NCBI RefSeq assembly: GCF_014646895.1
Contig: NZ_BMOD01000002.1
Span: forward strand, 62,001 to 126,000
Length of the DNA: 64,000 nt
Direction: 5' to 3'
Origin: Deinococcus roseus
Lineage (GTDB): Bacteria; Deinococcota; Deinococci; Deinococcales; Deinococcaceae
The translations under genes and the position numbers were made by a program. Below are positions 26,734 through 34,186 of the stretch, piece by piece. How positions within the stretch are numbered: position 1 is the first letter of the stretch; each line of letters starts with the position of its first letter. The notes below the pieces were generated by a model. It had not been told where the DNA came from. It worked only from the letters and a program-made list of their open reading frames with translations, and searched no databases.

Positions 26734-26871
26734 ATGTAGGGGCGAGGCGTGCCTCGCCCTGATGGCAGAAATCTCAAATTGGATCTCTGGCTGGCACTTG
26801 ATGTCCAGAACCACCAAATTGCTTGACCTCACCCAGAAACAAAAAGGGCGCAGCACGCTGCGCCCCTACAT
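26734..26871. repeat. 138-bp MITE-like element
   Basis: Outer inverted termini ATGTAGGGGCG (26734-26744) and CGCCCCTACAT (26861-26871); extended to 22 bp they match with three differences. Each end also folds on itself (GGCGAGGC/GCCTCGCC on the left, GGGCGCAGC/GCTGCGCCC on the right). There is no ORF inside. It fills the gap between hemB and pyrH. Confidence 0.75.
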
Positions 26872-26882
26872 CTCAAAATGAA

Positions 26883-27599
26883 TCAGACTTCGCTGGAAAT
26901 GAAGGTCCCAACCTTTTCACCGCTGAGCAGGCGCACAAGGTTGCCTTCAGCAAAGATGTCGAAAACCACCAGGGGCAGGCCCTTGTCCTGGCAGAGGGTC
27001 AGGGCGGTTGCGTCCATCACCTGCAGGCCACGGGAAACCACTTCACGGTGTGAGATGCTGTCGATTTTGTAAGCATCGGGGTTCTTGCGGGGGTCGTCGG
27101 AGTAAACCCCATCCACCTTGTTTTTGGCCATCAGGACCACTTCTGCGCCGACTTCCAGGGCACGCAGGGTGGCAGTGGTGTCGGTGGTGAAGAAGGGGTT
27201 TCCGGTGCCTGCCCCGAAGATCACCACGCGGCCTTTTTCCAGGTGGCGAATGGCACGGCGGCGGATGTAAGGCTCAGCCACCTGACTCATGGTGATGGCG
27301 GTCTGCACGCGGGTGGGCTGACCCACCTGCTCCAGAGCGTCTTGCAGGGCGATGGCGTTCATCACGGTGGCAATCATGCCCATGTAGTCGGCAGTGGCGG
27401 GATCCATGCCTTCCCCGTTGCGTGCACCGCGCCAGAGGTTGCCTGCCCCCACCACAATGGCAAGTTCCACACCTGTGGCATCTCTGGCTGCTTTGATCTC
27501 GCGGGCCAGGGCTGTGGTGGCTTCGTGGGAAATGCCAAACCCGTTTTCGGCAGACAGAAATTCGCCGGACAGTTTAAGGAGTACCCTTTTGTACGCCAT
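26883..27599 (-). CDS. pyrH: UMP kinase
   Basis: Phosphorylates UMP to UDP; hexameric amino-acid-kinase fold, regulated by GTP/UTP in most bacteria. 238 residues starting 'AYKRVLLKLSGEFL', with 'AIVVGAGNLWRG', 'FGAGTGNPFFTTDTTA' and the C-terminal 'VDGVYSDDPRKNPDA'. Start at 27599 is fixed by GGAGG 4 bases upstream. Two hairpins separate it from tsf. Confidence 0.96.
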   Translation of the reverse strand: MAYKRVLLKLSGEFLSAENGFGISHEATTALAREIKAARDATGVELAIVVGAGNLWRGARNGEGMDPATADYMGMIATVMNAIALQDALEQVGQPTRVQTAITMSQVAEPYIRRRAIRHLEKGRVVIFGAGTGNPFFTTDTTATLRALEVGAEVVLMAKNKVDGVYSDDPRKNPDAYKIDSISHREVVSRGLQVMDATALTLCQDKGLPLVVFDIFAEGNLVRLLSGEKVGTFISSEV

Positions 27600-27616
27600 G
27601 TTTCCTCCCGAAAAAG

Positions 27617-27636
27617 GGTGGAGCCTAGGCTCCACC
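27617..27636 (-). terminator. 20-bp palindrome with T run before pyrH
   Basis: GGTGGAGCCTAGGCTCCACC is a perfect palindrome; on the minus strand CTTTTT follows at once, so it reads as an intrinsic terminator or attenuator placed only 17 bases before the pyrH start. Confidence 0.7.
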
Positions 27637-27641
27637 ACATG

Positions 27642-27670
27642 AAAAAAGCGGGGAATTTCCCCGCTTTCAG
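27642..27670 (-). terminator. terminator behind tsf
   Basis: Stem AAAGCGGGGAA / TTCCCCGCTTT (27645-27667) followed by TTT on the minus strand. It overlaps the tsf 3' end and is the first of two tandem hairpins before pyrH. Confidence 0.85.
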
Positions 27671-27671
27671 A

Positions 27672-28481
27672 TTATTTGGAGCCGATTTCGAAGCGCACGA
27701 AGCTGTTGATGGTGTTGTCACCAGCGTACTTGGCCACGGTCAGGCTGTTGTCTTTCACGAATTTCTGCTCACGCAGAACGGTTTCTTCGTAGAATTTGCC
27801 CAGCTGGCCCGCCACGATTTTTTCCACGATCTGGGCAGGCTTGCCTTCGTTGATGGCCTTGTTGGTGAGGATTTCACGCTCGGCTTCGATGGCGCTGTTG
27901 TCCACTTCGCTGCGGTCCAGGTAACGGGGGCGCTCGGCAGCCACGTGCAGGGCGATGTCCTTGGCAACAGCAGCGTCAGCACCACTCAGGGCCACCAGAG
28001 AACCGATTTTGCCGTTGGAGTGCACGTAGGCACCAACAACACCATCGGATTCCAGGTAAGCCACGCGGCTCAGCACGATGTTCTCACCGATTTTTCCAGC
28101 AGCGCCTTTGACAGCAGTGTCGGCGGTTTCGCCGTTGCCGAGGTCGGCGTTCTTGAACACTTCGAGGTCGCTGGTTCTGGCGTTCAGGGCAACTTCGGCC
28201 AGCTGTTTCACCAGGGCCTGGAAGTCAGCGTTGCGGGCCACGAAGTCGGTTTCGCTGTTCACTTCAACCAGAGCAGCACGCTTGCCGTCTTCGGAGACCT
28301 GGAAAGCGATGAGGCCTTCTTTGGCTTCACGGTCGGCTTTTCTGCCCGCTTTGGCAATGCCACGCTCGCGCAGCAGGGCCACAGCTTTTTCTTCGTTGCC
28401 CTCGGCATCCGTCAGGGCCTTTTTCACGTCTACGATTCCAGCGCTGGTGATTTCACGTACTCTTTTGATGGACTCCATCAT
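27672..28481 (-). CDS. tsf: elongation factor Ts
   Basis: Nucleotide exchange factor for EF-Tu. 269 residues from 28481, where AAAGGAG stands 8 bases upstream; the ORF extends to 28556 without support. The N-terminal UBA-like part has 'KRVREITSAGIVDVKKAL', the core has 'VEVNSETDFVARNADF', the Asp-Phe contact with EF-Tu. Second gene of rpsB-tsf. Confidence 0.96.
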   Translation of the reverse strand: MMESIKRVREITSAGIVDVKKALTDAEGNEEKAVALLRERGIAKAGRKADREAKEGLIAFQVSEDGKRAALVEVNSETDFVARNADFQALVKQLAEVALNARTSDLEVFKNADLGNGETADTAVKGAAGKIGENIVLSRVAYLESDGVVGAYVHSNGKIGSLVALSGADAAVAKDIALHVAAERPRYLDRSEVDNSAIEAEREILTNKAINEGKPAQIVEKIVAGQLGKFYEETVLREQKFVKDNSLTVAKYAGDNTINSFVRFEIGSK

Positions 28482-28606
28482 GATTGGATCTCCTTTGTTT
28501 GAGATGGGTTTCACTCTTTTGGGGTTGTGCTCGGTTCTTGATGGTGCACTGGACATTTCAGTCCAGGGTCAAGCATTTTGAGGCCACCACCAGCAAACAC
28601 ACAACA

Positions 28607-28637
28607 GGGAGTGAGGGGCTGTGATCCCCCCACTCCC
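28607..28637. promoter_or_regulatory. hairpin between rpsB and tsf
   Basis: GGGAGTG / CACTCCC with inner GGGG/CCCC pairs. No T run follows on the minus strand, so it is more likely an RNA-processing or stability element than a terminator. Confidence 0.5.
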
Positions 28638-28650
28638 GTCAGGTTCACAC

Positions 28651-29418
28651 TTATTCTTGAACGACTGCTTCTTCTTCAGCTTCAACTGCAGGAGCAGCTT
28701 CTTCTTCAACAGCAGGGGTGCTGGCCACCACTTCGCCGCCACCACGGGCTTCGACCATCAGGTCACCGATGCGGTTGGTGATCAGCTGGATGGAACGGAT
28801 CGCATCATCGTTGCCAGGAACGATGTAGTCGATCACGTCGGGGTTGGAGTCGGTGTCAGCAAGAGCAATCACGGGAATGCCAAGTTTGTTGGCTTCCTGC
28901 ACAGCAATCACTTCTTTGGTGGGGTCCACAACGAACAGCGCGTCAGGCAGACGGGTCATGTTGCGGATGCCGCCCACGTAGCGCTCCAGGCGGTCACGCT
29001 CGTTGCCCAGCTGGATGCGTTCAGCTTTGGGACGGGCGTTGATGGCTCCGGTTTCGATCATCTCGTTGAGTTCTTCAAGGCGATCAATGCGGCTGCGGAT
29101 GGTGCGGAAGTTGGTGAGCATTCCACCGAGCCAGCGCTGGGTCACAAAGGGCATGCCGGTGCGGCGGGCTTCGAGTTCCACGATTTCCTGGGCCTGTTTC
29201 TTGGTGCCCACGAAGAGGATCACGCCACCGCGTTCAGCGGTTTCCTTGATGAAGTCAAAGCTGCGGTCAATCTGCTTGAGGGTCTTCTGCAGGTCAATGA
29301 TGAAAATACCATTGCGCTCGGCGAAGATGAAACGCTTGAACTTGGGGTTCCAGCGCTTGGTTTCGTGACCGAAGTGCACGCCGGCCTCGAGCAGTTGCTT
29401 CATGCTGATGTAAGACAT
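28651..29418 (-). CDS. rpsB: 30S ribosomal protein S2
   Basis: 255 residues. Starts 'SYISMKQLLEAGVHFGHE' (typical S2 N-terminus), with 'LVDP...EA' type signature as 'FVVDPTKEVIAVQEANKLGIPVIALADTDS' split over the C-terminal half. The tail is rich in Glu/Ala. Start at 29418 has AAGGAG 5 bases upstream. The promoter is probably TAGACT (29548-29543, minus strand, extended by TGC), giving a leader of about 115 nt. Confidence 0.97.
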   Translation of the reverse strand: MSYISMKQLLEAGVHFGHETKRWNPKFKRFIFAERNGIFIIDLQKTLKQIDRSFDFIKETAERGGVILFVGTKKQAQEIVELEARRTGMPFVTQRWLGGMLTNFRTIRSRIDRLEELNEMIETGAINARPKAERIQLGNERDRLERYVGGIRNMTRLPDALFVVDPTKEVIAVQEANKLGIPVIALADTDSNPDVIDYIVPGNDDAIRSIQLITNRIGDLMVEARGGGEVVASTPAVEEEAAPAVEAEEEAVVQE

Positions 29419-29702
29419 CTGTACTCCTTGTGAGGGCGTTGTAAAACAGGTTGATGTTGGTCGTGCTGGCCTCGTTGTTCTGGGGACACCCTCTGCCCGC
29501 AAAACGACCCGTCAGACCACTGGCAAAAAACAGCCAAAGAAGAGTCTAGCACAAAACACAGCGGACAATATGGCATGGGTTGCAAATTGGAGGGGTCGCT
29601 TGATGAGAGGCTTCGAGGTGCCATCGAGAACCTGTGTCCATTCACAAAGACGGGATAGACCTCTGAAGGGAACCCCACAGAGGGGCAGGTACACTGTCAC
29701 CC

Positions 29703-30476
29703 ATGTGGATTTCCATTGAAGTGGTGCCCCGAAGCCCCGAAGACCTGCAATCAGAGCTGGATTACATCCGGGATGAACTTCCCACGGTGAATGCCGTGAA
29801 CATTCCAGATTTGATGCGCATGCCGATTCGCAGCTGGGATGCCTGCTCGCATGTGCGTTCAGAGGTGCCACGCCTGAGTCCCATTCCCCATTTTCGTTCC
29901 ATTGATTTTGACCTGAAAAAACCCTTTCCCTTTGCAGAGAAACTGCGGGAAAGCGGGGTAAAGGAGGTCATTGTGGTCACGGGAGATCCTCCAGTGGACA
30001 TGAGCCGCAAGGTTTACCCGACCTCCTGCATCGAACTGATGCGCAAGTTCAAACGGGAACTCCCTGAAATCAAGGTGTATGGCGGTCTGGACCCTTACCG
30101 TTCCAGCCTGAGGAGCGAACTGGAGTATCTGGAACGCAAACAGGAAGCCGGAGCAGAGGGGTTTTTCACCCAGCCGTATTTTGATGTGCGCCTGATGGAA
30201 GTCTTTGCAGAGATGTTTGAACAGTCAGAATGCAGGGATTTGCCTGTGGTGTGGGGCATCACCTCTGTGGTGGGCCAGCGCTCCCGGAATTACTGGGAGA
30301 CCCGCAACCGGGCCATTTTCCCCCGGCACTTTCAGCCCACACTGGAGTGGAACCGCAATTTTGCCAGAGAGGCCATTCAGTGGGCCGGGCAGAATGGCGG
30401 GCACCTCTACATCATGCCCATCAAGGTGAAGGTTAAGGATTATCTGGAGGGGATTTTGCCTTCCGGTCAGGACTGA
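29703..30476 (+). CDS. methylenetetrahydrofolate reductase-family protein
   Basis: 257 residues with the MetF TIM-barrel pattern: 'SIEVVPRSPEDL' at the N-terminus, 'VIVVTGDPP' and 'GAEGFFTQPYFDVRLM', which are flavin and folate contacts in MetF. It would reduce methylenetetrahydrofolate to the methyl donor for methionine synthesis. It is a little shorter than MetF (about 290-300), and the strand order near residues 30-55 is unusual, so a divergent MetF-like enzyme is possible. Start follows TACACT (29690-29695) by 7 bases. Confidence 0.75.
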   Translation: MWISIEVVPRSPEDLQSELDYIRDELPTVNAVNIPDLMRMPIRSWDACSHVRSEVPRLSPIPHFRSIDFDLKKPFPFAEKLRESGVKEVIVVTGDPPVDMSRKVYPTSCIELMRKFKRELPEIKVYGGLDPYRSSLRSELEYLERKQEAGAEGFFTQPYFDVRLMEVFAEMFEQSECRDLPVVWGITSVVGQRSRNYWETRNRAIFPRHFQPTLEWNRNFAREAIQWAGQNGGHLYIMPIKVKVKDYLEGILPSGQD

Positions 30477-30494
30477 GCCATTGAAAATCTGAGC

Positions 30495-30545
30495 AACAAG
30501 AAACAGAAGCCAGAGCAATCCAGCTTCTGTTTCTTGTTTTTGCTG
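30495..30545 (+). terminator. rho-independent terminator
   Basis: A 16-pair stem, AACAAGAAACAGAAGC (30495-30510) with 30523-30538, followed by TTTT. It closes the MetF-like gene. Confidence 0.9.
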
Positions 30546-30587
30546 ATGGCTTCTTGACCAGAACGGCACCCAGAATGGGGCCTGATC

Positions 30588-30608
30588 GCTGAACGCTGAG
30601 GGCTTTTA
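30588..30608. repeat. heptad remnant G
   Basis: GCTGAAC, GCTGAGG, GCTTTTA in phase, ending on the stop codon of the EamA gene (minus strand). It fits the GCYGARR consensus of the heptad elements, but only one short arm remains. Confidence 0.5.
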
Positions 30609-31523
30609 CTTCTTCCAGCACAGCACCGTGCTGCCCAGCACCACAGCTCCTGCAATCAGAATGGCAGGGCTCAGGTGTTCTCCCAGAAAGAGGGCTCCCC
30701 ACACAAAAGTCATCAGGGGTTGCAGGAGCTGGATCACACCTGCTCTGGAGATGCCCACCAGCGTGAAGCTGTGGTACCAGGGAAAAAAGCCCAGGTACGC
30801 GCTGAACAGGGCCACATAGATCAGGCCGCCCCAGGCCACAGGGGTGAGGTTGAGGATGTGGGGATTCTGGACCAGCAGAAAAATGCTGGCAGGAAGGATC
30901 AGGGGCAGGGTGAACACCAGAATCCAGGAAATGGCTTTCCAGCCGGGCATGTGGCGGGTGACTTTGGCTCCTTCCACATAAGTGAAAGCAGAGAACACCA
31001 GTGCAGCCAGCAACCACACATCTGCGGTGTGCAATTTCAGGCTGCCTCCGTTCTGGCTGATCAGGAAGGTCACCACGGTACCGCACCCGATCAGAATGCC
31101 AATCCAGAAATTCAGCGGAGGCCGTTCTTTTGCCCTCAGGACCGCCAGCAGTGCGGTGGTCAGGGGAATCACGGCAATCACCACAGCACCGTGGGCAGAG
31201 GGCACATCTTTCATGGCAATGGCCACACTGGTCCCAAATCCCACCGTTCCGAGGGTCGCCAGGATGATGCTTTTCCAGTGCTGTCTGGCCGGAAATTTTT
31301 CTTTGTGGATCAGAAGGACCACCATCGCCACCGCTGCACCGATCAGGTTTCTGAAGACACCGACTGCCAGGCCGCCCATTTCTGGTGCAGCAAATCTGGA
31401 AGCAGGCAGGGTCCAGCTGAAGATCAGCACCCCCAGGAAGGCCAGCAGCATCCCGTAGACCTCTTTGGATAACACTTGAGGTCTTGCTTGTAAATACAGG
31501 GTATTGTTATCGGTATCCTTCAT
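30606..31523 (-). CDS. EamA/DMT-superfamily transporter
   Basis: 305 residues, ten hydrophobic segments in two EamA repeats (about 20-150 and 165-300; second repeat 'WGGLIYVALFSAYLGFFPWYHSF', 'LQPLMTFVWGALFLGE' is the family signature). Probably exports an amino acid or related metabolite. It is divergent from a MocR regulator with a shared 28-bp gap containing a dyad, so the regulator very likely controls it. The start may be leaderless (TATCAT, five bases, ATG). Confidence 0.88.
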   Translation of the reverse strand: MKDTDNNTLYLQARPQVLSKEVYGMLLAFLGVLIFSWTLPASRFAAPEMGGLAVGVFRNLIGAAVAMVVLLIHKEKFPARQHWKSIILATLGTVGFGTSVAIAMKDVPSAHGAVVIAVIPLTTALLAVLRAKERPPLNFWIGILIGCGTVVTFLISQNGGSLKLHTADVWLLAALVFSAFTYVEGAKVTRHMPGWKAISWILVFTLPLILPASIFLLVQNPHILNLTPVAWGGLIYVALFSAYLGFFPWYHSFTLVGISRAGVIQLLQPLMTFVWGALFLGEHLSPAILIAGAVVLGSTVLCWKK

Positions 31524-31539
31524 ATATTATGATAACAAT
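31503..31539. promoter_or_regulatory. divergent operator between the EamA and MocR genes
   Basis: ATTGTTATC (31503-31511) and GATAACAAT (31531-31539) form a 9-bp dyad with centre near 31521. It covers the start of the EamA gene and both putative -10 boxes (AT-rich TATATTATGAT). The MocR gene has GAGAGG 5 bases before its ATG. Confidence 0.7.
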
Positions 31540-31551
31540 TGAGAGGTATAC

Positions 31552-32991
31552 ATGTCAAAATCCAGTCTAGACCGAATCCTGAACGCACTCAGAGATGATA
31601 TCCAGACCCGGCAGGCTGGAGAGAAGCTGCCCACCGTGCGGGATTTGATGGAGCAATTTCAGGCCAGTCCCATCACCATCAACAAGGCTTTAAAAGCCCT
31701 GTCTCTGGAAGGCAAAATCGTCACCAAAACAGGCAGTGGAACGTTTGTGGCAGATCCCATCCACCGCCGGGAAACCAAGCCCACCGCCTGGCAGGAAATC
31801 ACCCTGGGCACCAGATACCACCCTGGAGACAACCTGCGGGAATTCATGGCCAATGTGCCCAGTGGTTGCATTCCGCTGCAATCGGGGTATCTGGATTCTG
31901 AACTGCAGGCCGTGGAAGCCCTGCAATCCAGCCTGAAAGCCGTGATGCGCAAACCCACCGTGTGGGGATGGGCCCCCACCGAGGGCCTCGAAGAACTTCG
32001 GGCCTGGTTCGCCCACGAAGCAGGTGGATACGTGCGGGCCGCAGATGTGCAAATTGTCTCAGGCGGACAGGCCGCCCTGGCCACCATTTTCAGTGCCCTG
32101 ACCGAACCCGGACAGCATGTGCTGGTGGAATCTCCCACCTACCTGGGAGCCCTGGCCGTGATGCGCTCCAACAAGGTGAACCCCATTGCCGTTCCCACCG
32201 ATGCCCAGGGCGTGATTCCTGAATTTCTGGAATCGGCCTTCCAGAAAACCGGGGCCAAGGTTTTTTACACCCAGCCCCGGCACTCCAACCCCAGCGGAGC
32301 CACCCTCTCTCCTTACCGCAGAAAGCGGGTGCTGGAAATTGCAGAGAAATACCAGGCTTTCATCGTTGAGGACGACTATCTGAACGGCCTGACCTTCGAG
32401 GGCACCCACTCCCCTCCCCTGATCAGCGAGAACGAAAACCACGTGATCTACCTGCGTTCCCTCACCAAGAGTGTGGCCCCCAGTTTGCGGGTCGGGGCCG
32501 TGATTGCCAAAGGTGCAGCACGGGCCAGAATCAACTCCATGAGCGTGGTGGATGGTCTTTTTGTCAGCAGGCTTCTGCAGGAAACGGCCCTGCACTTTCT
32601 GACCAGCCCGGCCTGGCCCAAACATCTGAAAAAACTGCATCAGGAGCTGAAATACCGCCGCAACATCGCTTTGCAGGAGCTGAAGAACATTCCGGGCCTC
32701 ACGCCCTACACCCATCCCACTGGAGGGGTGCACATGTGGCTGCGCCTTCCTGAAGGCATCCGGGCCGAGGAGTTCACCCGTGCAGCAGAACGCAATGGGG
32801 TCATCGTGGTGTGCGGCAACGTCTACTTTCCAGCAGAGCCCAGTGGCGACTTCATCCGCATGAGTTTCGGGTCGGTGGATCCCCAGACCCTGAAAGACGG
32901 CATTCACCGCCTGGGAGAAGTGGTGAGGGAACTCAGCCCTGCTGCCCTCCCCACAACCCTCACCGCGGGCCGTGCCCGGTCTTCCTCCTGA
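31552..32991 (+). CDS. MocR-family regulator (GntR HTH fused to aminotransferase fold)
   Basis: 479 residues: N-terminal GntR winged helix (about 1-72, 'LPTVRDLMEQFQASPITINKALKAL'), then a fold-type I PLP domain with 'SGGQAALATIF', 'TQPRHSNPSGATLS', 'IVEDDYLNG' and the PLP lysine in 'SLTKSVAPSLRVG'. MocR proteins sense PLP or PLP adducts of amino acids or amines and regulate neighbouring genes; here the EamA exporter is the obvious target. Confidence 0.92.
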   Translation: MSKSSLDRILNALRDDIQTRQAGEKLPTVRDLMEQFQASPITINKALKALSLEGKIVTKTGSGTFVADPIHRRETKPTAWQEITLGTRYHPGDNLREFMANVPSGCIPLQSGYLDSELQAVEALQSSLKAVMRKPTVWGWAPTEGLEELRAWFAHEAGGYVRAADVQIVSGGQAALATIFSALTEPGQHVLVESPTYLGALAVMRSNKVNPIAVPTDAQGVIPEFLESAFQKTGAKVFYTQPRHSNPSGATLSPYRRKRVLEIAEKYQAFIVEDDYLNGLTFEGTHSPPLISENENHVIYLRSLTKSVAPSLRVGAVIAKGAARARINSMSVVDGLFVSRLLQETALHFLTSPAWPKHLKKLHQELKYRRNIALQELKNIPGLTPYTHPTGGVHMWLRLPEGIRAEEFTRAAERNGVIVVCGNVYFPAEPSGDFIRMSFGSVDPQTLKDGIHRLGEVVRELSPAALPTTLTAGRARSSS

Positions 32992-32992
32992 G

Positions 32993-33084
32993 TTTCCCCC
33001 TCCAACCCCCACCGCTGTCTCCGACAGGTCCTCCCCCTGAGGGGGAGGAAAGCGAGGCGAAGTGAGCGAGGTGGGGGTCAGTGG
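32993..33084. repeat. GC-rich intergenic repeat, family 2 variant
   Basis: Contains CCTCCCCCTGAGGGGGAGG (a near-perfect hairpin) followed by AAGCGAGGCGAAGTGAGCGAGG and GTGGGGGTCAG. Its C-run/G-run design and 'GCGAG' motifs resemble the repeats at 4131-4426 and 49389-49541. No ORF. Confidence 0.55.
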
Positions 33085-33909
33085 TCAGTAAGGAAACGCA
33101 ATGTCACACACCAGATCGTCTGGTCCTGCCTCATCCCAGTTTGCGAAGTAAACTTCACGGGAAGACAGCATGCTGCACATCCTGCCCTGTTCTCTGAGCC
33201 ACAAAGAAACAGCATCGTAGGCCTTGAGGATTTCCGGGAACACACACTGCCCTTTGGTGATGGTGGTGAAGGCCTCGGGGTGCTCGGGTTCAATGCGGAT
33301 GTTCATGCCTTCCAGAGGTTCCACTGGACCCATGAAAGGCACACACACCTCGACAGGCCCATCTGAATCCTGGTTTACGGTCCCGTGGTAGATCACAAAA
33401 GGGGCAGCAGTGATGGGGGCATCCGAAGCCTCCAGGTGGGGCATGATGCGACCAAAGGCCTCTCCAATGAAAGCGGGCAAATCACTGGCATACACCCGTT
33501 GCTGAATGGTGATGATCTTGGCTGCAGGCACCGTGCGGGTCTGGATGTCAAACATGTGATTCTCCTTTTTCTCCAGGTAATCGGAGAGGTACTGAACGAG
33601 CTCCTTTTTCTGCCGTGCATCCTGCTCCACTTCACGCCAGTAAGAGCGCACCAGGGTTGCCCGCTGGTCTTCTGAGGCCTGCAGCACCTCAAAAATGCGG
33701 TTCAGGGGCATCTCCAGTTGCCTGAGGAGGCCAATCAAATGGGCCGCTTCAAACTGGCTGGCATGGTAATAGCGGTATCCACTTTGCGGATCCACAAACA
33801 CCGGAATCAAAAGCCCCATGGCGTCATAGAGCCTCAGGGCCTTCTGGGACAGCCGGGTGTTTCTGGCAAAGGCGCTGATGGTCAGCAGGTCAGCACGGGT
33901 CTCGTTCAT
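33085..33909 (-). CDS. MerR-family regulator with GyrI-like effector domain
   Basis: 274 residues. N-terminal MerR HTH ('LLTISAFARNTRLSQKALRLYDAMGLL' and 'QSGYRYY'), a coiled-coil dimer helix (about 85-120), and a C-terminal GyrI-like/BmrR-type domain (about 125-274) that usually binds hydrophobic cationic drugs ('AAKIITIQQRVYASDLPAF'). It has its own promoter with the MerR-type 19-bp spacer. No pump gene is adjacent, so it may mainly control itself or a distant gene. Confidence 0.9.
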   Translation of the reverse strand: MNETRADLLTISAFARNTRLSQKALRLYDAMGLLIPVFVDPQSGYRYYHASQFEAAHLIGLLRQLEMPLNRIFEVLQASEDQRATLVRSYWREVEQDARQKKELVQYLSDYLEKKENHMFDIQTRTVPAAKIITIQQRVYASDLPAFIGEAFGRIMPHLEASDAPITAAPFVIYHGTVNQDSDGPVEVCVPFMGPVEPLEGMNIRIEPEHPEAFTTITKGQCVFPEILKAYDAVSLWLREQGRMCSMLSSREVYFANWDEAGPDDLVCDIAFPY

Positions 33910-33915
33910 GGCTTC

Positions 33916-33946
33916 AGTCTGGGGTCTGACCCAGGGGAAGAGTCAA
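33916..33946 (-). promoter_or_regulatory. MerR-type promoter with 19-bp spacer and dyad
   Basis: TTGACT (33946-33941), a 19-bp spacer, CAGACT (33921-33916), then 6 bases to the ATG. The spacer holds the dyad CTGGGTC.GACCCCAG. A 19-bp spacer with a dyad is the hallmark of promoters that MerR proteins twist to activate. Confidence 0.85.
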
Positions 33947-33999
33947 GGGGTGTGAATTTTGTGGAGACACCTTTTGGGGAATGACAGGTCTAGCTCTTT

Positions 34000-34123
34000 G
34001 CCGAGAGCCGAGGGCCGAGAGCCGAGAGCGTAAATTGGCACAGCCTCAACTGCCTGTCAAACCCAAAAATGCTTATGCCAGAGCTTTACAGATGCCCTCG
34101 GCTCTCGGCCCTCGGCTCTCGGC
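34000..34123. repeat. heptad-armed inverted element F (best copy)
   Basis: Left arm GCCGAGA, GCCGAGG, GCCGAGA, GCCGAGA (34000-34027). Right arm CCTCGGC, TCTCGGC, CCTCGGC, TCTCGGC (34096-34123), its near-exact complement. The 68-bp middle contains CACAGCCTCAACT, CCTGTCAAACCC and AATGCTTATGCCAGAGC, shared with elements B, C and D. Confidence 0.9.
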
Positions 34124-34186
34124 TTGTTTAGATTTAAGCCACATGGCCCACTGCAACCCCCCATGCATAAGTGCATAAAATACCCT

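Noticed and set aside
28482..28556. N-terminal extensions of tsf, rpsB, pyrH, sdhB, dxr and rseP
   Set aside because: The longer frames have no conserved sequence, while the shorter starts have strong ribosome binding sites and canonical N-termini.
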